DNA of 64,000 bases from Ceratodon purpureus. Lineage: Eukaryota; Streptophyta; Bryopsida; Pseudoditrichales; Ditrichaceae. Made by a program: the position numbers and the translations under genes. Below are positions 24,201-35,937 of the stretch, piece by piece. The notes under the pieces were generated by a model that saw nothing but the letters and a program-made list of their open reading frames with translations, had not been told where the DNA came from and did no database searches. The stretch lies in the NCBI GenBank assembly GCA_014871385.1, contig CM026426.1, forward strand, positions 37,961,776 to 38,025,775, written 5' to 3'. Positions within the stretch are counted from its first letter, which is position 1. Each line of letters opens with the position of its first letter.

Positions 24201-25076
24201 GTCGAAAAGAACACATAGAACTAGCCATGTGGAGAAATTGAGGCATCTCAATGGAAAAGATGTATCCTACCATCAGATTCATTCATCAATAAAGTACACT
24301 CTCGATCAATGCCATTTAAATACGTCAATGTAATCAAATTTAACAACTGCAGCTTACCTTGTAGTTTTTACGAAATTAGGAGTGACCATACTGCCATGAC
24401 ATCAATAATAAGCCTTCACAGACATGTATATAAATGACATTGCCATGTGTGCAAACAATATGAGATGTAAATGATGCATACCGGTAGAGGAGACGCCTAA
24501 CGATAAGGTCTGATCCCTTCAAATCCTGAAACTCGTGTTGTTTTTGGAAAGCTTCATTTCCTCGAAAGTAAGAATTAAAGACATTATCCCACAACTTCAT
24601 CCAAGAGTCCTCCACATAAGCAGACAGCGGCATCGGCCCACTTGATACTGACATATCAATGGAATACGGTCTTGACGCACAATCACGTCAAAGGCTGCCG
24701 TGGCTTGATCTGATTGCTATCAAATTTGTATAGAATTGTAAGCTAGGGCTGGACTCACCTCTATCGAAGTCATAAACAACCTAGCTATGCATCTCAATAC
24801 AAATTCCTTGACCAGGATCTGTGAACAACGAGGAGGTATTCTGATCAAAATGATACCTCAGCCCAGAAGGTGGCTTTATGGAGCCAAAGAGCAAGCTTCT
24901 CTTTGTTGACAGGCTTTGGAGGGATCTTCCGGGCCACACAAGATAGCAGCACAGGAATTAAAGAATTTGAGCCACCTGATCTTAGCTGCTGTTGAGGCCT
25001 TCGCGGTCACAATGGGTTGCAGCTTTTCTATAGTCAACTCCGGGTTGCTGGAGTTGAAAGAGTAATGTCGCTCGAT
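21231..25076 (-). pseudogene. multi-exon gene resembling a beta-class DNA amino-methyltransferase, decayed
   Basis: Seven minus-strand exons with GT-AG borders: 25076-24857 (ELTIEKLQPIVTAKAS...LWLHKATFWAE), about 24660-24482 (YVEDSWMKLWDNVFNSYFRG), 24062-23455 (Lys/Glu-rich linker), 22792-22445, 22070-21800, 21692-21491, and possibly 21400-21231 (NFHPSPPQSWNLPSYVNDA). Exon 22792 carries PFVDLIIADLPEGLP, placed like catalytic motif IV (DPPY/W), and FHPF...KVRKEWWAMN. Exon 22070 carries KPWRGPREKSVVLTEMLIE and SDPRNVISDRIAATG, matching the KPVxLxxRLI...DPFxGSGT block (SAM-binding motif I). Across the next junction, phase intact, comes ACRNVDRHIVALEADANIF. The order IV then I defines the beta class, which methylates N4-cytosine or N6-adenine. 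Motif IV lacks its second proline partner (ADLPEG), two exons carry an in-frame TAG, and the first exon changes frame once. Activity is therefore unlikely; the fold assignment is an inference from motifs. Confidence 0.6.
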
Positions 25077-25189
25077 CTGCAGAAGAAAGAGTGGCATGGT
25101 GATTCATAAAATCTGAAGAGAAGTAACTACAAAAAGTATCAGCTGCCCGGCCTACGATACGGCGTGGATTTCCTGGCGCAAACTTTGTC

Positions 25190-25640
25190 TAACTCAGACT
25201 AAACACTAAGAAATGAGTGTGCTTGGTGCTGAGTAGTGTTGCACGCACGATGCCGAACAGAGTTGTAGGACAAAGAAAATAACTCATCACAGATGTGGTG
25301 GTAAGGCGATGCGGTGTTGGTCGCCACCAACTCTGCTAGGTGCCGAGCACACTTGCTTTGGTACTCTGAGTCACACTACACCCCAGCAAAGAGAATTGCA
25401 GTACAAACAGAGTAACTGGTGATAGCAGTCGCGGTAAGGCGATGCGGTGTTGGTCGCCACCAACTCTGCTTGGTACCAAGCACAATTTCTTAGGCCCTCC
25501 AAGTTACACTCCACCCCAACAAACGGAGTTGCCAGGCGAATAGAATAAGCAATGACAGAAGTCGTTAAGGGCGACCGTTGTAGTACTTCACCAACTTTGC
25601 TCGGTGCCGAACACACTTGTTAGGCAGTCCAAAGTATAGT
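25190..25640. repeat. ~132-bp tandem repeat, three to four copies
   Basis: CAACTCTGCT-GGTGCC-like phrases begin at 25328, 25461 and 25592 (spacing 133 and 131 bp). Each is preceded by GGTAAGGCGATGCGGTGTTG or a variant and followed by an ACACTCCACCCCA-like stretch; a more diverged unit starts near 25200. The array lies just upstream (5') of the first recognised methyltransferase-like exon. Confidence 0.8.
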
Positions 25641-25849
25641 CCACCACACGAATCAAAATCAAATGACTTTCACACTATAGCACTATGTTAGATCCTACTC
25701 TACTCAGTACCAAGCAATTCGTGCGAAGTTGAGTCCCCCGCATTCAAAATTATACTTGTAAGTATACATTTGTCAACAAAGTGCATTAAATCTTATATTT
25801 ATAAAGGGCTGCATTAAAACCAGGCACAGTCTCACACACATTACATTAT

Positions 25850-25996
25850 GGAAGAGGCCAAACATTATTTACGTCACGTAAACAAGCTGGAGTCAGTTCC
25901 AGATTTGCCACATCGACAAATTTATTCATCTTATGTCGAAGTTTATCTGTTACCTTCTTCATGGTTGCTTTCATGGCAATCACTTTTTTCGCCTTG
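25850..25996 (-). other. possible coding exon, Lys-rich
   Basis: After an acceptor-like CTCACAG, the minus strand reads VTKAKKVIAMKATMKKVTDK followed by LRHKMNKFVDVANLELTPAC and LRDVNNVWPLP before a stop. The helical, charged composition looks coding in an AT-rich setting. It could be an N-terminal exon of the methyltransferase-like gene 770 bp further on, but splice phase was not established. Confidence 0.25.
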
Positions 25997-26179
25997 GTGA
26001 CGTCTGTGAGCAGTCAAACTGCTCTCTATTCCCATTTTTGTCAAAATTCCATTAGTTTAGTCTAATTTTACAATTTTTATGTCAAAAATAACAAAAACTA
26101 GATTAGTTAGACCTTTTATTACTAATTATTTCATTTTTTACTAATTTCCTTAAAATTCCCTAATTTGTAGTGCTCTTAT

Positions 26180-26495
26180 TTCCCTTTAGTGTTTTTTCCC
26201 CTTTCGTTTCCAAGTTCTAATTTACCTTTCTATTTTTTTAGTTTTTACTTTCCATTTTCCATTTTCCAATTCTTCGTTAGAACTTGGTTCTATTTTTATT
26301 TTATCTTCTTTCTCTTCCTTATTTTTATCATTATCTATCTTTCTATAATTTAGTTCTATTTATTTTATTTTTTTATTTTTTTATTTTTATTTCCTATTTT
26401 CTATTTTTTAGTTGCCTCGATCAACTCAAGGCGGCTGCGTTAATGCAGCTGCCACAATTGACGGAGGGGGCGCATCTCCAACTGAGCTACGCTAG
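26180..26495 (-). mobile_element. tRNA-derived SINE candidate
   Basis: On the minus strand, 26489-26478 reads TAGCTCAGTTGG, an exact pol III box A, and 26422-26414 reads GATCGAGGC, which fits the box B consensus GWTCRANNC about 56 bp downstream. Beyond box B the minus strand becomes A-rich for over 200 bp (T-rich on plus, 26180-26410), as expected of a SINE tail. Target duplications were not identified. A decayed tRNA gene followed by chance AT-rich DNA is the alternative. Confidence 0.5.
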
Positions 26496-26505
26496 TGGGC
26501 AGGAA

Positions 26506-28393
26506 AGTAAATTAGAAAAGATAAATTGTGAATCGACCGATGAGGATCCTAGCCAAAGCTAGAGAAGTCGTGCCGGTTATAAGTAGGAAAATTAGTGGTA
26601 GTTTAGTCACTTCCGAGATTTTAGTAGGTTGGTAAGTGGAACTACTGGAGGTCGATGATTCTTTTTGCTTTTAAAATCCCAATTCCCTCTAAACTATGGT
26701 AATGGTATTCAAGTAGTTAGTTAGTTGCTACATTTTATAGAATAGTGGAAAAAAGAAACAGTAGTTATGAACTTAGAAAAAAATAAAATAGAACAAAAAG
26801 AAAAAAAAGAAAAAAAAAAGAGATTAGGATGGAGATAAGCATGCCATGGCATGTGCATGGCATGGGAGAGGACTTAATGTAAATTGACTTTGTACATGGG
26901 GTTGAGAGGGCAACGACTCATCATAAGGTGTTAAGTCAATGAAGGATAAGCTGCTGAGTCAGGTGAGAGAGGAGGAGAGTCGAGAGACTGATTGAGCCGG
27001 AAGGGTCGGCATTGGAGTTTGGTGAAGGAATTAGTGGATAGAGAAAGGGACAGTGTGTGTGTAGTGAGTTAGGAATTAGTGGGCAGCAAAGCGGTGACAG
27101 GTACTGTGAAGCGGTGCAAGTAGTGAAGAAGTGTGTGTTAATACTCTTAGAAGAAGTGAGTAGAGAAAAAACAGGAAGTTAGTGAGAAGTCAGTGAGTAG
27201 TATGGAGGATGCTGGTGCTTGTTCACAAGGTTTCTTGGAGCAGGCTTTTGGAGAATGGTGTGATTTAGATGGCGGTGAGAAGCGAGGAGCTGCAAAGGTG
27301 GGCGGTTTGGAAGAGGCAATGGTGCAGCTTTGAGCTGTGAAGCTGGCCGTCGACGAAGGAGGAGGCTAGGGCTGCAACCCTTGATTCGTTATTTTGATTT
27401 TTATTTGTTCTTGTTCTCTTTGCTCCGGTGATTGTGCATGCTGGAAGGTGGAGCGGTTGCAACTAGAACCGGATCGAGAGCTGTGTAAGTTAAGGAAGCT
27501 GCGTGAGAATCGGTGGGAAGGAGGCTAGCTGCTGGCCATTCTTTTCATGTGGGAGTCAAAGCATTCTTCAACCCCGGGGTTTGAAGGCGACGTTACGGTG
27601 GTGGATCTGTTGCAGCAATTGGAGTTGGTGAGCTGTTGGCCGGTTCCGAGGCTGGCTGCCGTGTCATCAAGAAGGCGAGTAGCAAGTGGCTGTAGGGCAT
27701 CAGCAAAGGCTGGTTCGAAAGTAAGGAGTTAACGGCGGCAGTTTAAATCAGCCGGCTTGGTTGGTAACGTTCCATTTCTGGTTATAGTACCTTTGTGACT
27801 GTTGGCAGGATTGGGGGTGCCACTGCTTGTGTGTATTTCGTTACTTCCTTGTTTTATGTTATAATTTCCTAGCTTGTGGGGTTTTTATTAAGCTCTTGAC
27901 TCTTAGACTTGAGTTGATTTGGTGTGATTTCAACTGTGCATGTGTGCACCAAAAAAAAAAATCCTTTAATAAAAAAAATAAAAAATAATATATGTATATA
28001 TAAAATAAAAATTATTGTGGTTGTTATTGTGAACCAACTTGCCTTGTCCTTGCTTGGGTGATTGTTTCATGTGAGCTGTAATTCACTGATTTGGTTAGTT
28101 TTGGTTGAAATTGAATGTTACTTTTTGCATGTGATTGCACATTAAGGTAAAGCAAAACAAATCAGTAATTTTAAGCGTTAAAAATTCTAAATTACGACGT
28201 AAATTGAATGAGTTAAGTTGGAAAGTAATTAAGTAACTTAAACCACTTAGAGTTATTAATTAATTAGGGTTAGTAATTATTTAGAATTACTAAGGCATTT
28301 AGGGTGGAGCCCTGTATTATTTTCTTTTAAGTATCTCATGATATATCCTCGCCAATCCGTGGGAATGTCAATTTGCAGACTTGCAGCTTGTAT
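26506..28393. other. spacer
   Basis: GC-richer than its flanks in 26900-27800, with short open frames on both strands but no motif. Contains CATGCCATGGCATG, a 14-bp palindrome near 26842, and an AT-rich patch at 27950-28010. It lies beyond the RNase H end of the Ty3 fossil; no integrase or LTR match was found here. Confidence 0.35.
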
Positions 28394-31300
28394 CTATGGC
28401 TCATTGAACAAGTCATCAATGCCTTCCGCGGTAGCCTTGAAGTCCTTGGACATGTAGTCTGCAACTATGTGTCTTTTGCCTGGGACATAAATTACTTTGA
28501 ATTCGTATTCGAGAAGGATCATTATCCAGCGGGCTACAGGGCCAGTGACCAGAGGCTGATTTACCAGGTAAGACAGACTATGGTGATCTACCATGAAACG
28601 GAATTTATTCCCTAATAAGTAGTGCCTGAAATTTTTGACTGCTTAAATCATGGCTAAGGCTGCTCTTTCAGTCGTGGAATAATTTCTTTCCGCATGATAT
28701 AATTGACGACTAGCATAGGCCACGGGTTGGTCATATTTCCCATTGATATTCTAGGCCAATTTAACCCCTACGGCAATGTTTGAGGCATCGGTCTGAACAT
28801 GGAATCGCTTGGTCCAGTCAGGGGCGATTAAAATTGGGGCATTAGAGTAGGCTAGCTTGATTTTTTCTAGGGCGGCTTTTGCTTCAGGGGTCCAGTCTTG
28901 CGGGTACTTGTACTTAGCATGGTTGAGAGCAGTGATAGGGGCAGTGATATGAGCAAGCTTTTTGATGTAGATCCTGTTAAACTGTGAGAGTCCTAGGAGT
29001 CGATGTACACCCTCTTGGTCTGTAGGTGGTGTAATTTACAGGGTATCCTTGATTTTCTCAGGGTCAGGGAGCTTCCCATACTTACATACAATATATCCAA
29101 GGATCACCTCGGCAAAAAACAAAAACATGCATTTGTCAGCATATAAACTAACCCCATTGGCACGGCATGCTTGGAAAATTTGGAGAAGTTGAGTGACATG
29201 ATCCTTTATGTGTCCGTAAACTGTTCTTTCATCTAAGTATATTCGGAAGAATCTTTTCGGGTACGATTTAAAGATTAAATCCATGACACGTTGGAAAGTC
29301 ATGGGTGCGTTTTTGGCCTCGAAAGGCATTCTCTCAAATTGGTAAGGGCCCCATTCAGTGGAAAAAGCCGTTTTGTTTTTATCTTGTTCGGCCATGGCAA
29401 CTTGGTAATATCCTGAAAAAAGTCCAAGAATGAGTACATTTCATGGCCTGCAACCTCGTCAATGATCTCTTCCATGTAGGGCAAGGGATAATGGTCTTTC
29501 TTGGTTGCAGCATTTAACTTGTGAAAATCTACGCAGATCCATAGCGTTCCATTTTTCTTGGGAATAATTACCATGGAAGACAACCAAGGGGCGGAATCCA
29601 CAGGTGATATGAATTTAGCCTTTAGTAATTTATGTGGTTTGACTTTGACCCGTACTGCGTAGTTTGGGTTCATTTGGAATCTTTCTTGTTGTACCGAAAT
29701 AGCCTTGGGAAACAGGTCAATAGTGTGCTTGGCTAATGTCCTTCGTATCCCCTTGAGGTCTTCATGTCTCCATACAAAAATATCTTGCTATTCATGGAAG
29801 AGTTCGATAGCAACCTTTTTAACTTGGTTTGGAGCACCTGCGTTGATTTTGATGTATCTAGGACTTTCCACAGTTCCTAGGTTTATAAACTCTATTTTGT
29901 CCTTGGCACCGTGGATCCAACCAGTAATAACTTCCTTCTGTAGAGGCTCGCTAGCGGGGGTGGCTTGGACCGTCACCGTTTCCTTGAGTTCCTGGGAAAA
30001 ATGTGGGGGTATATCCATTTTGTCCTAGTCGACGACCATACTTGCTAAATGAATCTCGGCTAATGGAATTAGGTTTGGGTTGGCCTGGTACACCAAGGCT
30101 TTTTGTTTCTGGGATAAACCTTCAACCTAGCTTGTGCCTGCCTTGTGACGAATCTGGTTTACTTTAGCCCTGGTTATACAATTGTCTCTAGGGATGACAA
30201 CTGTTTTGCCTTGCCTCTGGATACGTATCTGGTTTCTAGACCAATTGTGGATGGCATTCATATCTCTTAACCATGGTCGCCCAAGGATAAACAGGAAAAT
30301 ACTGCTATCCAGCATATCTATGATAACTAAGTTGGCGGGTGTGGAAACACCATGAGTAGTGATAGCAACAGTGGAGAGTATGCCTAAGGGTGTGACACAA
30401 GCATCATTAGCCATGCGCAGTATGAATTGGGCAAGCTTAGGCGAGGGTAAGCCCAGATATTTTCTCAGATGATTGCTCATGACATTGACTCCAAAACCGC
30501 CATCCACCAACACATTTGTAAGTTCATGGCTCGCAAGTTGTAAATGGATAACAGCAGCATCAAGGTCAAGCGTGGTTGCATTAGCCTCAATAACTTCAGG
30601 ATTAGTTGTTCCTGTAGGTAAAGCTGCCTGTTGCAAGTATTTTTGGAGCTCTGGGCTCAATTTAATTAGCTTGGACAGCGTGATTGTGACGTTTGTGTCG
30701 TCCAGAATTTTTTGCATGTGGTAGCCTTGGTTTGATGCTTCTAACCCGTCTTGCAAGTCCTAACAAATGTTTTGAAGTTGCTCCAAATGATTTTCAGAGA
30801 ACGGCTTCCTTGCTTCAACCACGTCTTTGTCCGTGGTTGCTTTGGACCTGGTAGTCACAACTGCGGTGCTAATAGTAGACACATTAGTTTTTGCCCCATG
30901 AACTTTGGTGAGTGTTACTCCCCCATGCCTTGGCGTTCCGGGTGTTTTTTGGTTGTCCATGGTTCCTGGATTTTTCGAGGGAGATCGATACTGAGCCCAT
31001 CTCTGACGAAACTGACGACATTGGCCGCGCCTATGGTGTAGGGAACCACATTCCCAGCAGGCATCACTTCGCTTTGGTTGAAAAGCATCCACGTTAACTT
31101 CCTCGGGGTACATGGCTGCCGTAGTTGGACGGGGACGGCGAGTATCCTCTGAGCGGGAGGGGTTCCCAGCATACCAGCAACAGCCCCCATGTATCTTTCC
31201 ACAATTGGAGCAAGGTGTGAGAGGTGTTCGATTGTCCGGCCTTAGGCTGGGTAGTGGCAGCAGAGGAGCTTGTGTTTTGTTTAGGGCTCCTAGTTCCCTG

Positions 31301-31425
31301 CTGATATCGTTGGCAGCGGTTAATATGTCCTGCAAGGTCTTGACTCTAGGAATCACGATGCCTTGCTGGATCGATAGCAATAATCCCTTTTTAAACCATT
31401 CATTGTGTCCGTGCATTGATGCCAA
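28394..31425 (-). mobile_element. Ty3/gypsy-type LTR retrotransposon fossil, partial
   Basis: Domains in retroelement order on the minus strand: gag nucleocapsid part (31425-30760) with two zinc knuckles, the second an exact C-x2-C-x4-H-x4-C; aspartic protease-like region (30756-30127) with LVDGGFGVNVMS; a linker; reverse transcriptase (29673-29036) with PLPYMEEIIDEVAG and YFFRIYLDE-like blocks; RNase H end (to 28394) with YVPGKRHIVADYMS. The gag capsid part, integrase and both LTRs are not seen, so the copy is partial at both ends. It is clearly broken and looks old. Confidence 0.85.
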
Positions 31426-33630
31426 AAGGATAAGGAGATTTTAGACAAGACCATGCAAGAGTTTGGATTGAGCCCGGAGGGTGTTAAAGTTCACAGTGGA
31501 TACTACTAGTCAGATTGCAAGGTTTTTTAAAATTGTCAACCAATCAAGTATAAGCATCTTACAGTGTACCATCATGGTCCAGATGAGATACACCGATGTG
31601 TGACAAAGTAGTTTGTCGTGGGCGTACATTTACAATTCAAGGCCTATAAAGGTATGGACTAGTGTTGCATTGGTATGCTGTAAAGTGCATAAGGACGCGG
31701 GCCGGTTTTAATAAAATCTTGGAAATGTAGATGGTCAAGATACTTTATCAAGAGGTATTGTGTTTCCAAAGTATGGTACGTGTATGTGGTCTTATAGGAT
31801 TCTTAAATTATAGAATACGAGTATGTAATGTGAATTTTTAATCACATACCAGGCCTACCCAGTGCATGGGTCTCATATGTCATTAAAGTGTTTTAAAAAC
31901 AACTAATTGCTACTTGGGGTAGGACCATGGGTGCTATTGATCAAGGAAAAACCAGTACATCTAATAAGCATCATGTAGACAAGAAACAAGTATGTGTAGA
32001 AAGTACAAAACCTGAGACCTAAAATATCATGCATCAAATCATGTAACTCTAAATTTCACATGATTTAAAACATCAAGCAATCCAATAATTTCCACCACCT
32101 CATTTCAGTGTGCATAACTGAGACCAGTACATCGACGAGAGGAGGCTTAATGAACTGTAGACGTGCATGTTAAAGGATTTTCAATGCGATGATTCACCAA
32201 GGTACGGGTCTGTTACCATGTTGAAGATAACTAAGGGGATCCAGTGTCGAGGCATGAACCTGGTATATGTGTTTAACAAACCAGTTCAACCTGGTATCAA
32301 AAACCAGTGCACATACCCTTTTACAAACCAGTGTTTGAGACACATACCAGTGCAACACTGGTATGGACAACTCTCAAACATACTTGTCTTTGCTAAGGTG
32401 ATTGATTTGTTTGGTTTCTTTATACGTTATGATGCCTAGTTTGGGTTTAGGATATGAACTATGTTGTTTAGAGTAACTCCTAAGGTGATTAATCCGTGAG
32501 TTCTTTGTTGTGTTAAAATGCCTAATTTGTGATTATGGTATAAAGAATGTTGTTTAGGATAAGCTGGTTTAAGCTGGATAAATGTTTTGCTCCTATCTGT
32601 GTAGAAAATGATGGATTGAAGGATTTCGTTGGATATTTATTAAGTTTGTTTAGGCTTAGGGTTGCATTATCATGTCTTCTTTGATGTTTAAATAAAGACT
32701 GTGTCAATTGTAAGTGTATTTTGTATATTGGCTTTGTTGCTATAAATGCATGCAACTCATATTGAGAGGAATTTTCTTTAACTAGCCATTTGTGTTAAAA
32801 CTAAATTCTGTGTTAAACACTATATTCATTAAATTGGGAATTTTGCGTGTCCTACTTTGTCTATCACCTTAAACCAAAGTCCACATCTTAAATATATATT
32901 AATACTTGAATCTAGTTTCTAAATTGACTAGTACTGAGTAGTATTCAATCCAATTGAACACAGTCCTACACCTTGTATTATGGATAACATATGTAATCCT
33001 TAAATGTATTGAGAACTTGGGGAACGCAAGGAGAACGTTTAAGGGAACGTTCTAACAACGAAGACCCTGTGTAAACGAAACCTACAAGAATTTTCTTTAG
33101 CTTTGCCACGTACATCAACATAATGTATTTAGAATACAGTTAGGTTCATTTCAAACAATCTAAAGTGAAATGGCTAATTCTGGCCGTGTCCTCAATGAAG
33201 ATTATGAACATCTGAGTGTCATTACAAATGTTTCCAAGATTCCTTGTGGTTTAAACTACGGCAATGGTGTGTGCTAGTATTAATATCAAAACTTTAATTA
33301 ATGTTAGGGAACTTTCATCCACTTGTACTCCTAGTGACATTGGACTTCCATTCATGTAATTTTGTTTTTAGATCAATTAGGATGTTTGCACTCCGTCAAC
33401 AATGACAGCTCATATGCTTTTAAAGAATTGTCACAGATCCCCTCAAAGCATAAGTCCCTTTGTAACATTGGACTATATTGTCCCCATTTTAAATCAAAAA
33501 TAAAATACATCCATTTTCAGAAATGTGTATACAACCGATGAATATTCATAACACCAAGAACTTTATTATGTAACAATGCTCATTGATGTAACCACCTTAA
33601 TTCAATATGATACACACATGGGCTTTGGCA
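31426..33630. other. spacer
   Basis: No supported gene. The short word CCAGT recurs often between 32100 and 32370, including an inverted context near 32280-32360. One 90-codon plus frame there has no known motif. Confidence 0.4.
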
Positions 33631-33664
33631 AATAAAAGATGTAGTGAGAACTACATCTTTTATT
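33631..33664. repeat. perfect 15-bp inverted repeat with 4-nt loop
   Basis: AATAAAAGATGTAGT, loop GAGA, then the exact reverse complement ending TCTTTTATT. It is followed within a few bases by GGTGGC-AACA-GCCACC, a second small hairpin, and ACTACATCTTC recurs near 33699. Confidence 0.85.
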
Positions 33665-33883
33665 GGGGTGGTGGCAACAGCCACCATCGATCCTTGTCAC
33701 TACATCTTCAAGCTCTGTCTCAGGTGCGTTGGGTGGGCCCTAATGGTTGGTACAACATTTCCTGCCTGTGAATTTCTTCCCAGGAGTGCCAAGCCATGAC
33801 GTACTATTAACCGGAGATTCTCTATCTCCCCTCCCTCAATTCCAATAGTCAATTTTCGCAGTTTCTCATCCCTGGCTCAGACA

Positions 33884-33954
33884 GTCATCCAGTCGGCTGG
33901 ATAAACTCTATCACAGCCGACTTGGATGAACTCTGTCGTAGCCGACTGGATGAC
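33884..33954. repeat. perfect 15-bp inverted repeat, 41-bp spacer
   Basis: GTCATCCAGTCGGCT (33884-33898) and its exact reverse complement AGCCGACTGGATGAC (33940-33954). The spacer holds another inverted partial copy, CAGCCGACTTGGATGA, so the motif is present three times in 71 bp. Confidence 0.85.
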
Positions 33955-34244
33955 TTTTGCTGAGTTCTTAAGGCAGTTTTAGGGTTTCTGGAGGCATTCT
34001 TTACTAGTGCATTCAGAGTTAGAGGAGACTGAGAGGACACTCTAAGCTACTATACCATGAATTTGGGACAGATTTGACCCTCTTTATATTGTTTTGACTC
34101 ACTTTTACATCTCTATTGAGTGTTTCCTGCATTGTATGAGTGTTTCAACACCTAAGTTAGTTGGGTTTTATAGGGTTTTGATGGGTTGTAAAGGCTAGGG
34201 TTTTGTAGGCAAATCCTCCCTTTACCACGTACCACAGAATCTCT

Positions 34245-34325
34245 CAAAACGGGTCTGATGGGTTTCGAACCCGGACCGATGATATGGGACACTCTCATTC
34301 CAACCAACAAATTTGAGCTCATGGC
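34245..34325 (-). mobile_element. tRNA-like sequence, SINE or tRNA pseudogene
   Basis: The minus strand reads GAGCTCAAATTTGTTGG (diverged box A region, near 34316-34300), then, about 40 bp on, GGTCCGGGTTCGAAACCC (34278-34261), a T-arm and box B of near-consensus form. The D-arm part is imperfect and no complete cloverleaf can be drawn by eye, so a SINE head or tRNA pseudogene fits better than a functional tRNA. Confidence 0.45.
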
Positions 34326-35932
34326 TTGGCGACATGGACACTTATTTTTTTTTATCATATACTGTTGTGAACCTAGTTCATACGCCACATTAGCGATGAA
34401 TGTTATAGATCTACAAAAGAACATGTAACATCTACTCAAGTTCATCTATTATTACCACGCTTACAAGTTAGAGGACATTATGAATAATAATATCATCTAT
34501 CATTGATTAAGAAACGTGGTATGGCCACACTTACAAATTTAAGAAGGTCATCTTAATTTGTGTAAGTTAAATGATAATAGTGAAAAACATTTGACATTGA
34601 ATAATAGATAAAAGTTTAGGCAATGAACTCTAAATGTACTCCATTGACAATGTTATCTGCACTTCTACGTAGTCCAATGAGTCTTCTGATAGTCATCAAA
34701 ATATTCTAAAAATTTAAGTTGATCATTTAAGAGTTAGACTTCATATTATTCAAAATAGCACCTCTATGTATGACAGCGATGTATTCATGCTACTCTTCCG
34801 TCAAAAATCAGTCATACAGTATTGTCTTCGGGCGTATAGTAACATAATACATGTCGTACCTCTCTACCAACTTCCCTATCTTATAAAATTAAGGTTACCA
34901 CCTCAATTTGGACAAAGCAAGGGAAAAAGACCTAAGCCCCGGTAAACTGAAATCCGTTTCAGGTCAAGTCCATAGACTTTTAACCTCCGCATGATTCAGA
35001 AACACGCATACGGAGAACAAAACATGCATGAAAATAAAAAATACCAATGAGTATCAATGCCAAACACTTACGACTCAAAATTGAAGATGAGCATTACGTT
35101 TCAACAATATACAATAACATTTTGTTTCTACCTTCACATCTTGAAGCTTTTATGAGAATCGAGAACACTATTTACATCAATACTCCCCTTCACAACTAAT
35201 TGTACAACATATGAAGATATAATTCTGGGCTTGAGAACGTATAGGGAATGACCATCATCTCCAATTTCATTGATTTCACTGTGACCACTTCCAGTCTACT
35301 TAATGTACAAACGCATGAGCTTTAAAGTAACTTTACCAAGTCAACGTCCACACATTTGAGCATGAGGAGAAAACAATTGACGTAAACCTTACTAACTACA
35401 AATTTCCTTACACTTACTATGTCTACACACTAGGGGATACCACATCTGTGCCAATGAATACTGGCATACAAAGGAAGCCCTAGGATTTTTGCGGCTACAG
35501 GCTCCTTCTAAACGACAGCCGCACAAGATTAAGGTGGTCACCTAAATCCATGTCCACTCCATGTGTGCGATTCATCCTTCAGAGATTTTTTGTTTCAAGG
35601 ATAAGGCACTACTATATTCACTTCGTTACATAAAACGTTTCACCTCAATCTAATAAGACATAATTGGGGTGAATTATACATGTCCGATTATATATTTGAC
35701 GATTGATCACTCAGCTAATTACAAAAACGAAATACATGTCCTTACAGGAAATATCCAAGCCAAAATCTCACATATACCAGACTTCTATGTAGGCACTATA
35801 CGTCTTAGTAACCTCACCTTAGTCCATCGAACTCCCCAAACTATCCAGACTATCCTAAACAATTACAACATGAACTAAGTCAATATTTTACTTTACTTGA
35901 ATTTCAATCCCACCGCCCATTTGGTGATTATA
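34326..35932. other. spacer with ATTAAG-type repeat motifs
   Basis: No supported gene. Motifs related to the 48.5-49.2 kb tandem array occur near 34540 (AAGGTCATCTTAATTTG), 34888 (ATTAAGGTTACCACC) and 35528 (GATTAAGGTGGTCACC). Confidence 0.4.
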
Positions 35933-35937
35933 AGAAG

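Noticed and set aside
23702-24241. 179-codon plus-strand frame rich in Ser/Phe
   Set aside because: Antisense of the Lys/Glu-rich linker exon of the methyltransferase-like gene, which has splice borders on the other strand.
31426-34229. 5' LTR of the Ty3 fossil
   Set aside because: No stretch here matches the region beyond the RNase H end, and no primer site or target duplication was found.
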